A stretch of 64,000 bases of DNA, taken from assembly GCA_963977415.1 (NCBI GenBank), contig CAXBOS010000004.1, positions 124,001 through 188,000 on the forward strand, read 5' to 3'. Every line of letters starts with the position of its first letter. Positions within the stretch are counted from its first letter, which is position 1. Source of the stretch: Croceimicrobium sp963977415 (GTDB taxonomy: Bacteria > Bacteroidota > Bacteroidia > Flavobacteriales > Schleiferiaceae). The position numbers and the translations under genes were made by a program. Shown here piece by piece: positions 44,420-51,506 of the stretch. Below the pieces are notes generated by a model. It was not told where the DNA came from. It saw only the letters and a program-made list of their open reading frames with translations, and ran no database searches.

Positions 44420-45317
44420 TCGTCCCTCCAATTTTTTCGGCTGCTCGCATTTTAGCAGAGCGGGCACGTGGGTTAATGCTGATTTCTTCGTCGCTAGGAA
44501 TAAGAGGCTTGCGGGTAATCGGTTCCAAGGGGCGGATTAGGTTTCCGTAGAAATCCTTTTCCATGCTTCCATCGAAATGTCCGCCGCGGAAGTAATTCTT
44601 CACCAAGCGATCTTCCAAAGAGTGGTAAGAGATACAAACGATGCGACCTTGGTCTTTTAAAACCGTCGTAGACTGTTCCAGTAATTCTTCAATTACCTTT
44701 AATTCTTCGTTTACTTCGATGCGTATGGCTTGAAAAACCTGCGCGATATATTGTCCGGGCTTATTGCGTGGGGCTAATTTTTCTATGGCCGCTTTCAGCT
44801 GAAAGGTGCTTTCTAAAGGCTGTTTGCTAATAATGGCACGCGCGGCTAAATGCGGACGAGGAATTTCTCCGTATTGTTTTAAGATGCGAATCAATTCGGT
44901 TTCATCCGAGTGGTTAAGAACGTCGGCAGCGCTGCGGCCCTTATTGCGGTTCATGCGCATATCTAGTGCAGCATCGTAACGCAAAGAGAAACCTCTTTCT
45001 CCTTCATCGATCTGGTGGGAGGAAATCCCAAAATCTCCTAAAATCGCATCTACGGAAGTGATGCCTTGCATGCGCAACATTTTTTGGAGATAGCGGAAAT
45101 TAGAACTGATCAGCGTAAAGCGTGGATCGTCGGGAATATTGTTTTTAGCATCGGGATCTTGGTCGAAAGCGAATAATTTTCCCTCTTCCCCTAAGCGGCT
45201 AAGGATTTCACGCGAATGCCCACCACCACCAAAGGTCACGTCTACATAAATACCATCGGCTTTGATAGCCATTAGGTCTACGCTTTCTTTTAAAAGTACA
45301 GGGTTATGATAGCTCAT
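44412..45317 (-). CDS. rsmH: 16S rRNA (cytosine-1402-N4)-methyltransferase RsmH (MraW)
   Basis: 301 residues from ATG 45317 (MSYHNPVLLKES). An alternative ATG four codons upstream, 45329, is less conserved. The SAM-binding motif VDVTFGGGGHS, then AFDQDPDA, and the ISYHSLEDRLVK segment are family hallmarks. It methylates C1402 of 16S rRNA at the decoding centre. It overlaps mraZ by 14 bp. Confidence 0.96.
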   Translation of the reverse strand: MSYHNPVLLKESVDLMAIKADGIYVDVTFGGGGHSREILSRLGEEGKLFAFDQDPDAKNNIPDDPRFTLISSNFRYLQKMLRMQGITSVDAILGDFGISSHQIDEGERGFSLRYDAALDMRMNRNKGRSAADVLNHSDETELIRILKQYGEIPRPHLAARAIISKQPLESTFQLKAAIEKLAPRNKPGQYIAQVFQAIRIEVNEELKVIEELLEQSTTVLKDQGRIVCISYHSLEDRLVKNYFRGGHFDGSMEKDFYGNLIRPLEPITRKPLIPSDEEISINPRARSAKMRAAEKIGGTND

Positions 45318-45777
45318 CGTCCAGATCATTTAGGCTGCCCATTACGTCTTCGGCTAAGGCGCCAAAGTCAATTTCAGGATTGTTGATCGTGGCTTCGTAC
45401 TGGGCTTTGTCCCATACTTCGATGAATCCGCCCGTGGAGGCGAGGGTGATATCGCCTTTTAATTTGGCGAAAATCATCAGGTCTTTGGGAATGTTGATTC
45501 TACCATTGCCATCTACCTCTACCACTTTTACCCCTGCAGTAAACATGCGAATGAAATCGTTATTCTTTTTCACAAAGCGATTCAAGCGATTCACTTTCGC
45601 CATGGTTCTTTGCCATTCGCTCATGGGGTAGAGTTCCAAGCAGTTCTGGAAAACGCTGCGTTTTAGGATGAAGCCTTGCTCCATAGAGGCAAGCAGCTGC
45701 TTTTTGAGCGCGCTCGGTATGGCGGCACGCCCTTTTGCATCTAACTTACAATCATGTACTCCTATCAAATTCAGCAT
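45304..45777 (-). CDS. mraZ: Transcriptional regulator / cell division protein MraZ
   Basis: 157 residues. Two SpoVT-AbrB-like swapped-hairpin domains carry the paired MraZ motifs DAKGRAAIPSAL (about 11-22) and DGNGRINIPKDL (about 86-97). In other bacteria MraZ binds TGGG-type direct repeats in its own promoter and controls the dcw operon. Such repeats are found just upstream here. First gene of the 13-gene operon. Confidence 0.95.
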   Translation of the reverse strand: MLNLIGVHDCKLDAKGRAAIPSALKKQLLASMEQGFILKRSVFQNCLELYPMSEWQRTMAKVNRLNRFVKKNNDFIRMFTAGVKVVEVDGNGRINIPKDLMIFAKLKGDITLASTGGFIEVWDKAQYEATINNPEIDFGALAEDVMGSLNDLDDELS

Positions 45778-45802
45778 TTTAGCCTTCTTGTGCTTGTGTT
45801 TT

Positions 45803-45810
45803 CAAAAATA
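45803..45810 (-). promoter_or_regulatory. -7 promoter element of the mraZ (dcw) operon
   Basis: Minus-strand TATTTTTG matches TAnnTTTG and lies 25 bp before the mraZ ATG. A TTTG at 45835-45838 (24-nt spacer) could be the -33 element, so the MraZ boxes would lie within and across the promoter. Confidence 0.5.
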
Positions 45811-45820
45811 GAAATATTGT

Positions 45821-45844
45821 CCCACTTTAGCCCACAAACTACCA
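45821..45844 (-). promoter_or_regulatory. MraZ operator (three boxes with 10-bp spacing)
   Basis: On the minus strand TGGT (45841-45844), TGGG (45831-45834) and TGGG (45821-45824) recur every 10 bp, the helical-phase arrangement known for MraZ boxes, and the last is embedded in CTAAAGTGGGA. It sits directly upstream of the mraZ -7 element, the right place for autorepression. Confidence 0.7.
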
Positions 45845-45870
45845 CGATGTTGATAAATTGTGATATTTTA

Positions 45871-45908
45871 CCAATAGTTAACTTTAGCTAAAGTGGTTTA
45901 ACTATTTG
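45871..45908. promoter_or_regulatory. Imperfect dyad with a perfect 14-bp core palindrome
   Basis: The core ACTTTAGCTAAAGT (45881-45894) is a perfect palindrome. Outer arms AATAGTTAA (45873-45881) and TTAACTATT (45898-45906) extend it. The core shares CTAAAGT with the adjacent MraZ box. Function is unknown; possibly a regulator site. Confidence 0.5.
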
Positions 45909-45941
45909 TTTAACAAACAAATATAAGCGTTTATTGTGTGG

Positions 45942-45955
45942 TGGGAGAAAGTGGG
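45942..45955 (+). promoter_or_regulatory. Second, oppositely oriented pair of MraZ-like boxes
   Basis: TGGG at 45942-45945 and TGGG at 45952-45955 on the plus strand have the same 10-bp spacing, and the second is again preceded by AAAG. Two boxes only, so the support is weaker than for the proximal operator. Confidence 0.4.
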
Positions 45956-46072
45956 GTTATAATTCCAATTTTGGAGCTGGATCAGGTTTTTTAATGTGCT
46001 TGACTAATTTTCAAAAAATAGAGAGCTCTAGTTGTTAGCCCTTTAGCTAAGTCTGAGATCGGGGCAAAGCAT

Positions 46073-46100
46073 AAAAAAACCGCCCTCAATTGGGGCGGTT
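46073..46100 (-). terminator. Intrinsic terminator after hutU
   Basis: Minus-strand 8-bp GC-rich stem (46093-46100 with 46078-46085), a 7-nt loop and a run of seven T (46073-46079, overlapping the stem foot). It lies 86 bp beyond the hutU stop. Confidence 0.8.
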
Positions 46101-46185
46101 AGTACACTATCATTGGCGCGCATGGCGCCTTAGATTTATGATTTATTCTGCGATTTTAATTTTTGACTTAAAAGCAGATTTCGGA

Positions 46186-48204
46186 TTAATCAAATAATCC
46201 TTTAAATGAAGTATTCGATTCATTTGGTAAGGTAACCTTCAGTTTGGGATTGCGAGCCATTTCTCTTTTAATGGCGAAAACCGCCCCTTTGTTTCGAGCC
46301 CAACTGCGACGCGAAATTCCGTTGTTTACATCAAATAGTAACATGGTTTCTAAACGTCGGTCGGCTTCCGGGCTGCCATCAAGCAGCATTCCGAATCCGC
46401 CGTTAATTACTTCGCCCCAGCCTACGCCGCCACCGTTGTGGATGCTTACCCAAGTAGCGCCGCGGAAGCTGTCGCCGATAACATTATGTATGGCCATATC
46501 TGCCGTAAAGGCGGAGCCATCGTAAATATTTGAAGTTTCACGGTAGGGCGAATCGGTGCCGCTTACATCATGATGATCGCGTCCTAAAACCACGGGGCCA
46601 ATCTTGCCATCGCGGATTGCAGCGTTAAAAGCCGCGGCAATTTTTATACGTCCTTCACTGTCGGCATATAAAATTCGCGCCTTAGAGCCTACTACTAATT
46701 TGTTTGCTCCGGCGGCTTCAATCCAACGGATATTATCTTCTAATTGTTGCTTGATTTCGGGGGGTGCTTCCAAAGCAATTTCTTTTAATACTTCCGCTGC
46801 AATGGCGTCGGTTTTCGCTAAATCTTCATCTAGGCCACTTGCGCAAACCCAACGGAAAGGACCAAAACCATAGTCGAAGCACATGGGGCCCATAATGTCT
46901 TGTACATAACTAGGGTATTTAAACTCGTGACCAATAGTAGGGTTGGGGTTCATTACATCTGCGCCAGCGCGACTCGCTTCTAGTAAAAAGGCATTACCAT
47001 AATCGAAAAAGTAGGTACCGCGTTCGCAGTGGCGATTAACCGCGGCGGCGTGCCTTTTTAAAGACTCTTGTACCAAATGGTGAAATTGGTCGGGATCATT
47101 AGCCATCATTTCATTGGCTTCCTCGAAAGACAATTGCACGGGATAATAACCGCCTGCCCAGGGGTTGTGCAATGAGGTTTGGTCGGAGCCAAGTTCCACG
47201 AATATTCCCTCGGTATCAAAAGCTTCCCATACTTCTACCACATTACCTTCGTAGGCAATGGAAACCGTTTCTTTTTTACTTTTCGCTTGTTTAACGCGAG
47301 CCACTAATTGATCAATATCGGCAATAAGTTCATCTACCCAGCCTTGCTCATAGCGTTTACGACTGGCCGCCGTATTTACTTCAGCGGTAATAGAAATACA
47401 GCCCGCAATATTGGCGGCTTTGGGTTGGGCACCGCTCATGCCGCCTAAACCGGCGGTAATAAATATGGCACCGCTATCGGGTTGAGCGCCTACTTTACGC
47501 AGGGCATTCATTACCGTTATGGTAGTGCCATGCACAATCCCTTGCGGTCCTATATACATATAACTACCCGCTGTCATTTGTCCGTATTGGCTTACGCCGA
47601 GGGCATTAAATTTCTCCCAGTCGTCGGGTTTGGAATAATTGGGAATCACCATGCCATTGGTTACAATAACACGCGGCGCATCGGGGCTACTAGGAAATAA
47701 TCCCATAGGATGACCACTGTACATATGCAGACTTTGGTCTTCTTGCATTTCCGCCAAATACTGCATGGTTAAAAGGTATTGCGCCCAGTTTTGGAAGACC
47801 GCTCCATTACCTCCGTAGGTAATTAACTCTTGTGGATGCTGCGCTACGGCAGGATCGAGATTATTTTGAATCATCAGCATAATGGCCGCTGCCTGCTGAC
47901 AATTGGCGGGGTAATTGGAAATGGGTCGCGCCTTTATTTCGTAATCGGGTTGAAAACGATACATATAAATACGGCCGTAGTTTTTCAATTCGGCGGCAAA
48001 CTCTTGCGCTAATTCAGCATGCCAGGCTTCGGGGAAATAACGCAAGGCGTTTTTTAGGGCCAGCTCTTTTTCTTCAAGAGAAAGAATGTCTTTTCGCTTG
48101 GGGGCATGGCTTAACTTGGGATCGGGACTTTTAGCAGCTGGCATTTCGGTAGGGATCCCTTGTAAAATGGCTTCTTTAAAACTTAGTAAAGTGCGGGTAG
48201 GCAT
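46186..48204 (-). CDS. hutU: Urocanate hydratase
   Basis: 672 residues, the long form of urocanase. Recognisable blocks are ITYGGNGAVFQNWAQYLLTM, MYSGHPMGLFPSSPDAPR, the NAD-binding FITAGLGGMSGAQPKAA and GGGVGWGEVINGGFGM. It hydrates urocanate to imidazolonepropionate, the second step of histidine degradation. hutH, hutI and a conventional hutG are not in the window; the arginase-fold protein at 10.6 kb is an unlikely hutG because it lacks the metal ligands. The DUF5522 gene is 2 bp upstream and probably co-transcribed. A divergent AraC-type regulator follows. Confidence 0.95.
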   Translation of the reverse strand: MPTRTLLSFKEAILQGIPTEMPAAKSPDPKLSHAPKRKDILSLEEKELALKNALRYFPEAWHAELAQEFAAELKNYGRIYMYRFQPDYEIKARPISNYPANCQQAAAIMLMIQNNLDPAVAQHPQELITYGGNGAVFQNWAQYLLTMQYLAEMQEDQSLHMYSGHPMGLFPSSPDAPRVIVTNGMVIPNYSKPDDWEKFNALGVSQYGQMTAGSYMYIGPQGIVHGTTITVMNALRKVGAQPDSGAIFITAGLGGMSGAQPKAANIAGCISITAEVNTAASRKRYEQGWVDELIADIDQLVARVKQAKSKKETVSIAYEGNVVEVWEAFDTEGIFVELGSDQTSLHNPWAGGYYPVQLSFEEANEMMANDPDQFHHLVQESLKRHAAAVNRHCERGTYFFDYGNAFLLEASRAGADVMNPNPTIGHEFKYPSYVQDIMGPMCFDYGFGPFRWVCASGLDEDLAKTDAIAAEVLKEIALEAPPEIKQQLEDNIRWIEAAGANKLVVGSKARILYADSEGRIKIAAAFNAAIRDGKIGPVVLGRDHHDVSGTDSPYRETSNIYDGSAFTADMAIHNVIGDSFRGATWVSIHNGGGVGWGEVINGGFGMLLDGSPEADRRLETMLLFDVNNGISRRSWARNKGAVFAIKREMARNPKLKVTLPNESNTSFKGLFD

Positions 48205-48206
48205 AA

Positions 48207-48362
48207 TTATCTTTTAAATTTTCCTGTTTTTTTATCAAATCCGTAGGGGCAATGTTTGCAACCACTTTGGCAACAATAACCTCTTTTTAGGTGGTACTGT
48301 TTGGTGAAAACAATAAAACCTTCCTCGGAGTAGTAAAAATCTTCAGGATTTAACTGAGGCAT
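48207..48362 (-). CDS. Small cysteine-rich DUF5522-like protein
   Basis: 51 residues read directly from the minus strand, starting at the ATG whose complement is 48360-48362 and stopping 2 bp before hutU. The core RGYCCQSGCKHCPYGF has four cysteines in a CC-x3-C-x2-C pattern, the DUF5522 signature as I remember it. This suggests a bound metal or iron-sulfur centre, although this is inference. The tight spacing to hutU implies one operon. It is too short for common length cut-offs, so it is easily missed. Confidence 0.8.
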   Translation of the reverse strand: MPQLNPEDFYYSEEGFIVFTKQYHLKRGYCCQSGCKHCPYGFDKKTGKFKR

Positions 48363-48374
48363 TTATTTTTTTGG

Positions 48375-48382
48375 CAAAAATA
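48375..48382 (-). promoter_or_regulatory. -7 promoter element of the DUF5522-hutU operon
   Basis: Minus-strand TATTTTTG matches TAnnTTTG and is identical to the mraZ element. It lies 12 bp before the DUF5522 ATG. No well-placed -33 element is seen. Confidence 0.45.
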
Positions 48383-48429
48383 CAATAATGCAAAGAGGTG
48401 TTTTAATCCTTGCCTTGGTAGTTTTTCTT

Positions 48430-48436
48430 TACTTTG
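48430..48436 (+). promoter_or_regulatory. Weak -7-like element upstream of the AraC-type gene
   Basis: TACTTTG, one base shorter than TAnnTTTG, 18 bp before the ATG at 48455. A TTGG at 48415 is too close to act as a -33 element. Confidence 0.3.
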
Positions 48437-48454
48437 TAGAAATGGAATAAGGGA

Positions 48455-49459
48455 ATGAAGAGTTTAAGTTGGGAAGAGTACTCAGGTGTGCTCCGAAAAA
48501 ACACTCTGCATCGAGAGGCCTTTAAAAGTGCTAACGATCTGTTTTTATCAGAGTATCGGGCCTTTTTTGAAGAAGAAGGCTTAGGAAGGATTGATGTTAG
48601 TTCAGTGCAAGGCATTGGTAACTATACTATTAAGTGGACCAAAGCCTCCTTGAAGGATGATGTTAATGTAGAGTTGAAGCTCGATGAGCCGCTTTTTACG
48701 GTAGGTTATATTTTTACGGGGGCCTTTAATTTTCATCGAGGCGATGGCCAGGAGGGCGTGCGCGTCCAAGCTCCAGCCATTGTAATATATCGCCAGAATA
48801 GCGATTTAAGCTATCAATTAATAGAATCTGCGAAGCCCTACGAAACCTTAAACATTTCATTTAATGATAAGGTGCTACAAAGGATTTTGCAAAAATTTGC
48901 TAGTAGTTCGGTCATTATAAATCGACTTAACGATGAGCAAATGATTGTGCATCGTCCCGAAGATCAATTTTTAGGAGCGCTCTTTAATCAGTTAAAATAT
49001 TTGCCCCTCGATAAGGATGTGCACAATCTCTTTTTAGCGGAAAGTTTGGTGCTTAAAATTCTTAATAAAGCCATGCTTTTACTAGCGGGTACTTCCGCTT
49101 TCGCAGATGCCGACTTAAATAAAGATGCAAAGCAAGAGCTGAATCTCTTTCAAGCAGTGATGGCTTATGTGCGAGAAAATCTTCATAAAGCCATTAGCAT
49201 CAGCAAGCTTTCTGAGCGTTTCGAGGTCAGTCCGCGTTGGTTGCAACGTCATTTCAGCGATGAGCTACAAATGACTTTTTCCGATTATTTACGCGATCTC
49301 CGTTTAGCCAAGGCTTACGATATGCTAACCAATCCCGCTAGTAATTTATCCATCCGCGAAGTTTGTTTGGAGGTCGGTTACAATAGCAGTCAAACCTTTT
49401 CGGCCAATTTCAAAAAGCAATATGGTATTTCGCCCAGTCAAATTATTGATCGCTATTAA
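48455..49459 (+). CDS. AraC-family transcriptional regulator
   Basis: 334 residues. The C-terminal ~100 residues are a double helix-turn-helix AraC domain: SISKLSERFEVSPRWLQRHFSDE and, in the second half, SIREVCLEVGYNSSQTFSANFKKQYGISPSQ. The N-terminal ~220 residues are a likely effector domain with a cupin-like look that I cannot assign. It is divergent from the DUF5522-hutU operon across 92 bp, the usual position for a local regulator, so control of histidine use is plausible but unproven. Confidence 0.85.
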   Translation: MKSLSWEEYSGVLRKNTLHREAFKSANDLFLSEYRAFFEEEGLGRIDVSSVQGIGNYTIKWTKASLKDDVNVELKLDEPLFTVGYIFTGAFNFHRGDGQEGVRVQAPAIVIYRQNSDLSYQLIESAKPYETLNISFNDKVLQRILQKFASSSVIINRLNDEQMIVHRPEDQFLGALFNQLKYLPLDKDVHNLFLAESLVLKILNKAMLLLAGTSAFADADLNKDAKQELNLFQAVMAYVRENLHKAISISKLSERFEVSPRWLQRHFSDELQMTFSDYLRDLRLAKAYDMLTNPASNLSIREVCLEVGYNSSQTFSANFKKQYGISPSQIIDRY

Positions 49460-49491
49460 CCTTACTTCAGTTGTGAATCGCTTGTAATTTG

Positions 49492-49520
49492 CTTGATAAA
49501 TCATCTCTCGGTTTATCAAG
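49492..49520. promoter_or_regulatory. Perfect 9-bp inverted repeat after the AraC-type gene
   Basis: CTTGATAAA (49492-49500) and TTTATCAAG (49512-49520) around an 11-nt spacer. There is no T-run and the stem is AT-rich, so this is not a convincing intrinsic terminator. An operator site is equally possible. Confidence 0.45.
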
Positions 49521-49653
49521 TGGGTCGGTAGAGAGGGAAATTCGGTTGTAATCCTTTCTGAATGACAATGAGATTTCGAAATAAATTAGTCAGACTGACA
49601 GTTGGCTGGCGGTTTTGTTATCTTCTTCCTAGTTATCAACCCTCCCTATTCCT

Positions 49654-49661
49654 TAGCTTTG
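49654..49661 (+). promoter_or_regulatory. -7 promoter element, likely leaderless start for the PLP enzyme gene
   Basis: TAGCTTTG matches TAnnTTTG and is followed by only five bases before the ATG at 49667, so transcription would begin at or near the start codon. It argues against the upstream in-frame ATG at 49562. Confidence 0.5.
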
Positions 49662-49666
49662 CCGCC

Positions 49667-50623
49667 ATGTGGGAAATCCATACTAAGGCTTCGCGCCTCG
49701 AATTTGTGCTGGAGCGAAAAGGAGTAGAGCTCTGGGTGAAGCGCGATGATCTTATTCATCCTGAAATTAGTGGGAACAAGTGGCGTAAATTAAAATACCA
49801 TTTGGCTTCTTTCGAAAGAAGCGCCAAAAGTGAAATCTTAACTTTTGGTGGTGCCTTTTCCAATCATATTGCGGCTACAGCGGCCTTGGGTGACCTTTGC
49901 GGCATTTCTACTCACGCTTTAATTAGAGGAGAGGAGGGAATGAAAAACAACCCCACCCTCGAATTTTGCTTGAAAAAAGGAATGCGCATTGAAGGCATCT
50001 CGCGCAAGCAGTACGATACCAAAGATGACCCTAAGTTTTTGCGAACGCTGGCTTTGCTTATGCCTCAGGTTTATATTATTCCCGAAGGAGGTAAAGGCCC
50101 CCTGGGACTGCATGGTTGTTTGGAAATCCCCACCGAAGTAGAGGAAGATTTTGATTATTGGGCTCTAGGAGGGGGCACGGGGACCACGGCGGCGGGGGTT
50201 TTGGCTTCCGATAAAGTGAAAAAGCTATTACTCTATCCTGCTTTAAAAGGCGGGCAGTTTTTAGTGCCGGCTATTTTTAATCAGCTCTTGGCCTATTTTG
50301 AAAACCATCAATCGCAGCAAGTTTCCTTGCGCGCTTTGCAGCAAAAGTTAATTTTGCGCGATCCTTACCACTTTGGAGGCTATGGAAAAATCACTCCCGA
50401 ATTAGTTGCTTTTTTAAATACTTTTCAGGCGCAATATGCGCTAAAACTGGATCCCGTTTATACAGGCAAAATGTTTTTTGGACTTTTACAGGATATCGAT
50501 GCGGGTCTGTTTTCCGCTGGATCGAAAATACTCGCGCTACACAGTGGTGGCTTGCAGGGGATAGCAGGAATGAATAATAGGCTGCGTGCCAAGAACCTTG
50601 AAACTATAAATTATGAAGCTTAA
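49667..50623 (+). CDS. PLP-dependent D-cysteine desulfhydrase / ACC deaminase-like enzyme
   Basis: 318 residues from ATG 49667. The open frame extends 35 codons further upstream, but family proteins start near here and a -7 element sits just before. The PLP lysine is K38 in SGNKWRKLKYHL, preceded by VKRDDLIHP. TFGGAFSNH and a glycine-rich GGGTGTTAAG phosphate loop complete the fold-type II signature. The family includes ACC deaminase and D-cysteine desulfhydrase; which substrate applies cannot be decided here. It overlaps the glucosaminidase gene by 11 bp, so the two are co-transcribed. Confidence 0.82.
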   Translation: MWEIHTKASRLEFVLERKGVELWVKRDDLIHPEISGNKWRKLKYHLASFERSAKSEILTFGGAFSNHIAATAALGDLCGISTHALIRGEEGMKNNPTLEFCLKKGMRIEGISRKQYDTKDDPKFLRTLALLMPQVYIIPEGGKGPLGLHGCLEIPTEVEEDFDYWALGGGTGTTAAGVLASDKVKKLLLYPALKGGQFLVPAIFNQLLAYFENHQSQQVSLRALQQKLILRDPYHFGGYGKITPELVAFLNTFQAQYALKLDPVYTGKMFFGLLQDIDAGLFSAGSKILALHSGGLQGIAGMNNRLRAKNLETINYEA

Positions 50624-51506
50624 ACTCATCGCCTTATTTAGTTTGATATACTTTGCTCTTTCGGCGCAATCGCCTAGCGAAGTGTATATCGAAAAATGGC
50701 ATAAAGTAGCGCAAGCAGAAATGCAGGCTTATGGAATTCCGGCCAGTATTACCTTAGCGCAGGGTATATTAGAATCGGCCAACGGACGCAGTAAATTGGC
50801 AACAGAAGGCAATAACCATTTTGGCATTAAATGCCATTTAGAATGGGAAGGGAGAAAGATTTACGCCGACGATGATGAAAAAGGGGAGTGCTTTCGCTCT
50901 TATAAAAATGCGGAAGAGAGTTTTCGCGATCATTCACTTTTTTTAAGCACCCGCACCCGTTACGCCTTTTTATTTGAAGAGTCTCCCACCGATTATAAAG
51001 CTTGGGCAAAAGGTCTTAAAAAAGCGGGCTATGCCACCAATAAAAAGTACGCCGATTTATTAATTGATCTTATTGAACGCTATGAGTTACACCGCTTCGA
51101 TAAAATCGATGCAAACATTAAAGATCTTCCGCCCATTGCCGGCGAGGCGGCCGCTTTCGCAGATGAGCACTTAATAAAACTCAGTTCCAATAAAGTGAAA
51201 TACATTGTAGCGCGCAGCGGTGATAGCTTCGAAAGCATTGCCCAATTTGCTGGTTGTAAAGCGGAGGATTTACTTGATTATAATGACTTACGCTACGATG
51301 CCGCCATTGAGGATGGACAAATAATTTACCTGCAGCCCAAACGCCGTCGTGCCAGCCGTGAACATCGTTTTCACTTGGTACAAGAAGGAGAAGACATGTA
51401 TGCCATTTCCCAAAAATTCGGGGTACGCCTCGAAAAATTGTACCGTCGCAACGATTTAAATGTGGGCGAGCAACCAAAAGTAGGTACCCGCCTAGAGCTG
51501 CGTTAA
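50613..51506 (+). CDS. Secreted glucosaminidase with LysM domains (peptidoglycan hydrolase)
   Basis: 297 residues. A signal peptide ends near LSAQ. The glucosaminidase domain (about 28-165) has the catalytic glutamate at E54 in QGILESANGRSKLA and the following NNHFGIK. Two LysM peptidoglycan-binding motifs fill about residues 193-235 and 250-296. It cleaves glycan strands in the wall. The start lies inside the previous gene. Its stop is immediately adjacent to the stop of the convergent lipoprotein gene (TAATTA), with no spacer. Confidence 0.88.
   Translation: MKLKLIALFSLIYFALSAQSPSEVYIEKWHKVAQAEMQAYGIPASITLAQGILESANGRSKLATEGNNHFGIKCHLEWEGRKIYADDDEKGECFRSYKNAEESFRDHSLFLSTRTRYAFLFEESPTDYKAWAKGLKKAGYATNKKYADLLIDLIERYELHRFDKIDANIKDLPPIAGEAAAFADEHLIKLSSNKVKYIVARSGDSFESIAQFAGCKAEDLLDYNDLRYDAAIEDGQIIYLQPKRRRASREHRFHLVQEGEDMYAISQKFGVRLEKLYRRNDLNVGEQPKVGTRLELR

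Larger units (their letters stand above)
45778..46185. other. Intergenic region between hutU and mraZ
   Basis: 408 bp without a gene. It contains, from right to left on the minus strand, the hutU terminator (46073-46100), TGGG boxes in plus-strand orientation (45942-45955), an imperfect dyad (45871-45908), a second candidate -7 element TATATTTG (45918-45925) and the main mraZ operator/promoter (45803-45844). The stretches 45956-46072 and 46101-46185 show nothing I can support. Confidence 0.8.

Noticed and set aside
46105..46135. GGCGC/GCGCC inverted repeat downstream of hutU
   Set aside because: A 5-bp stem without a T-run, next to a far better terminator.
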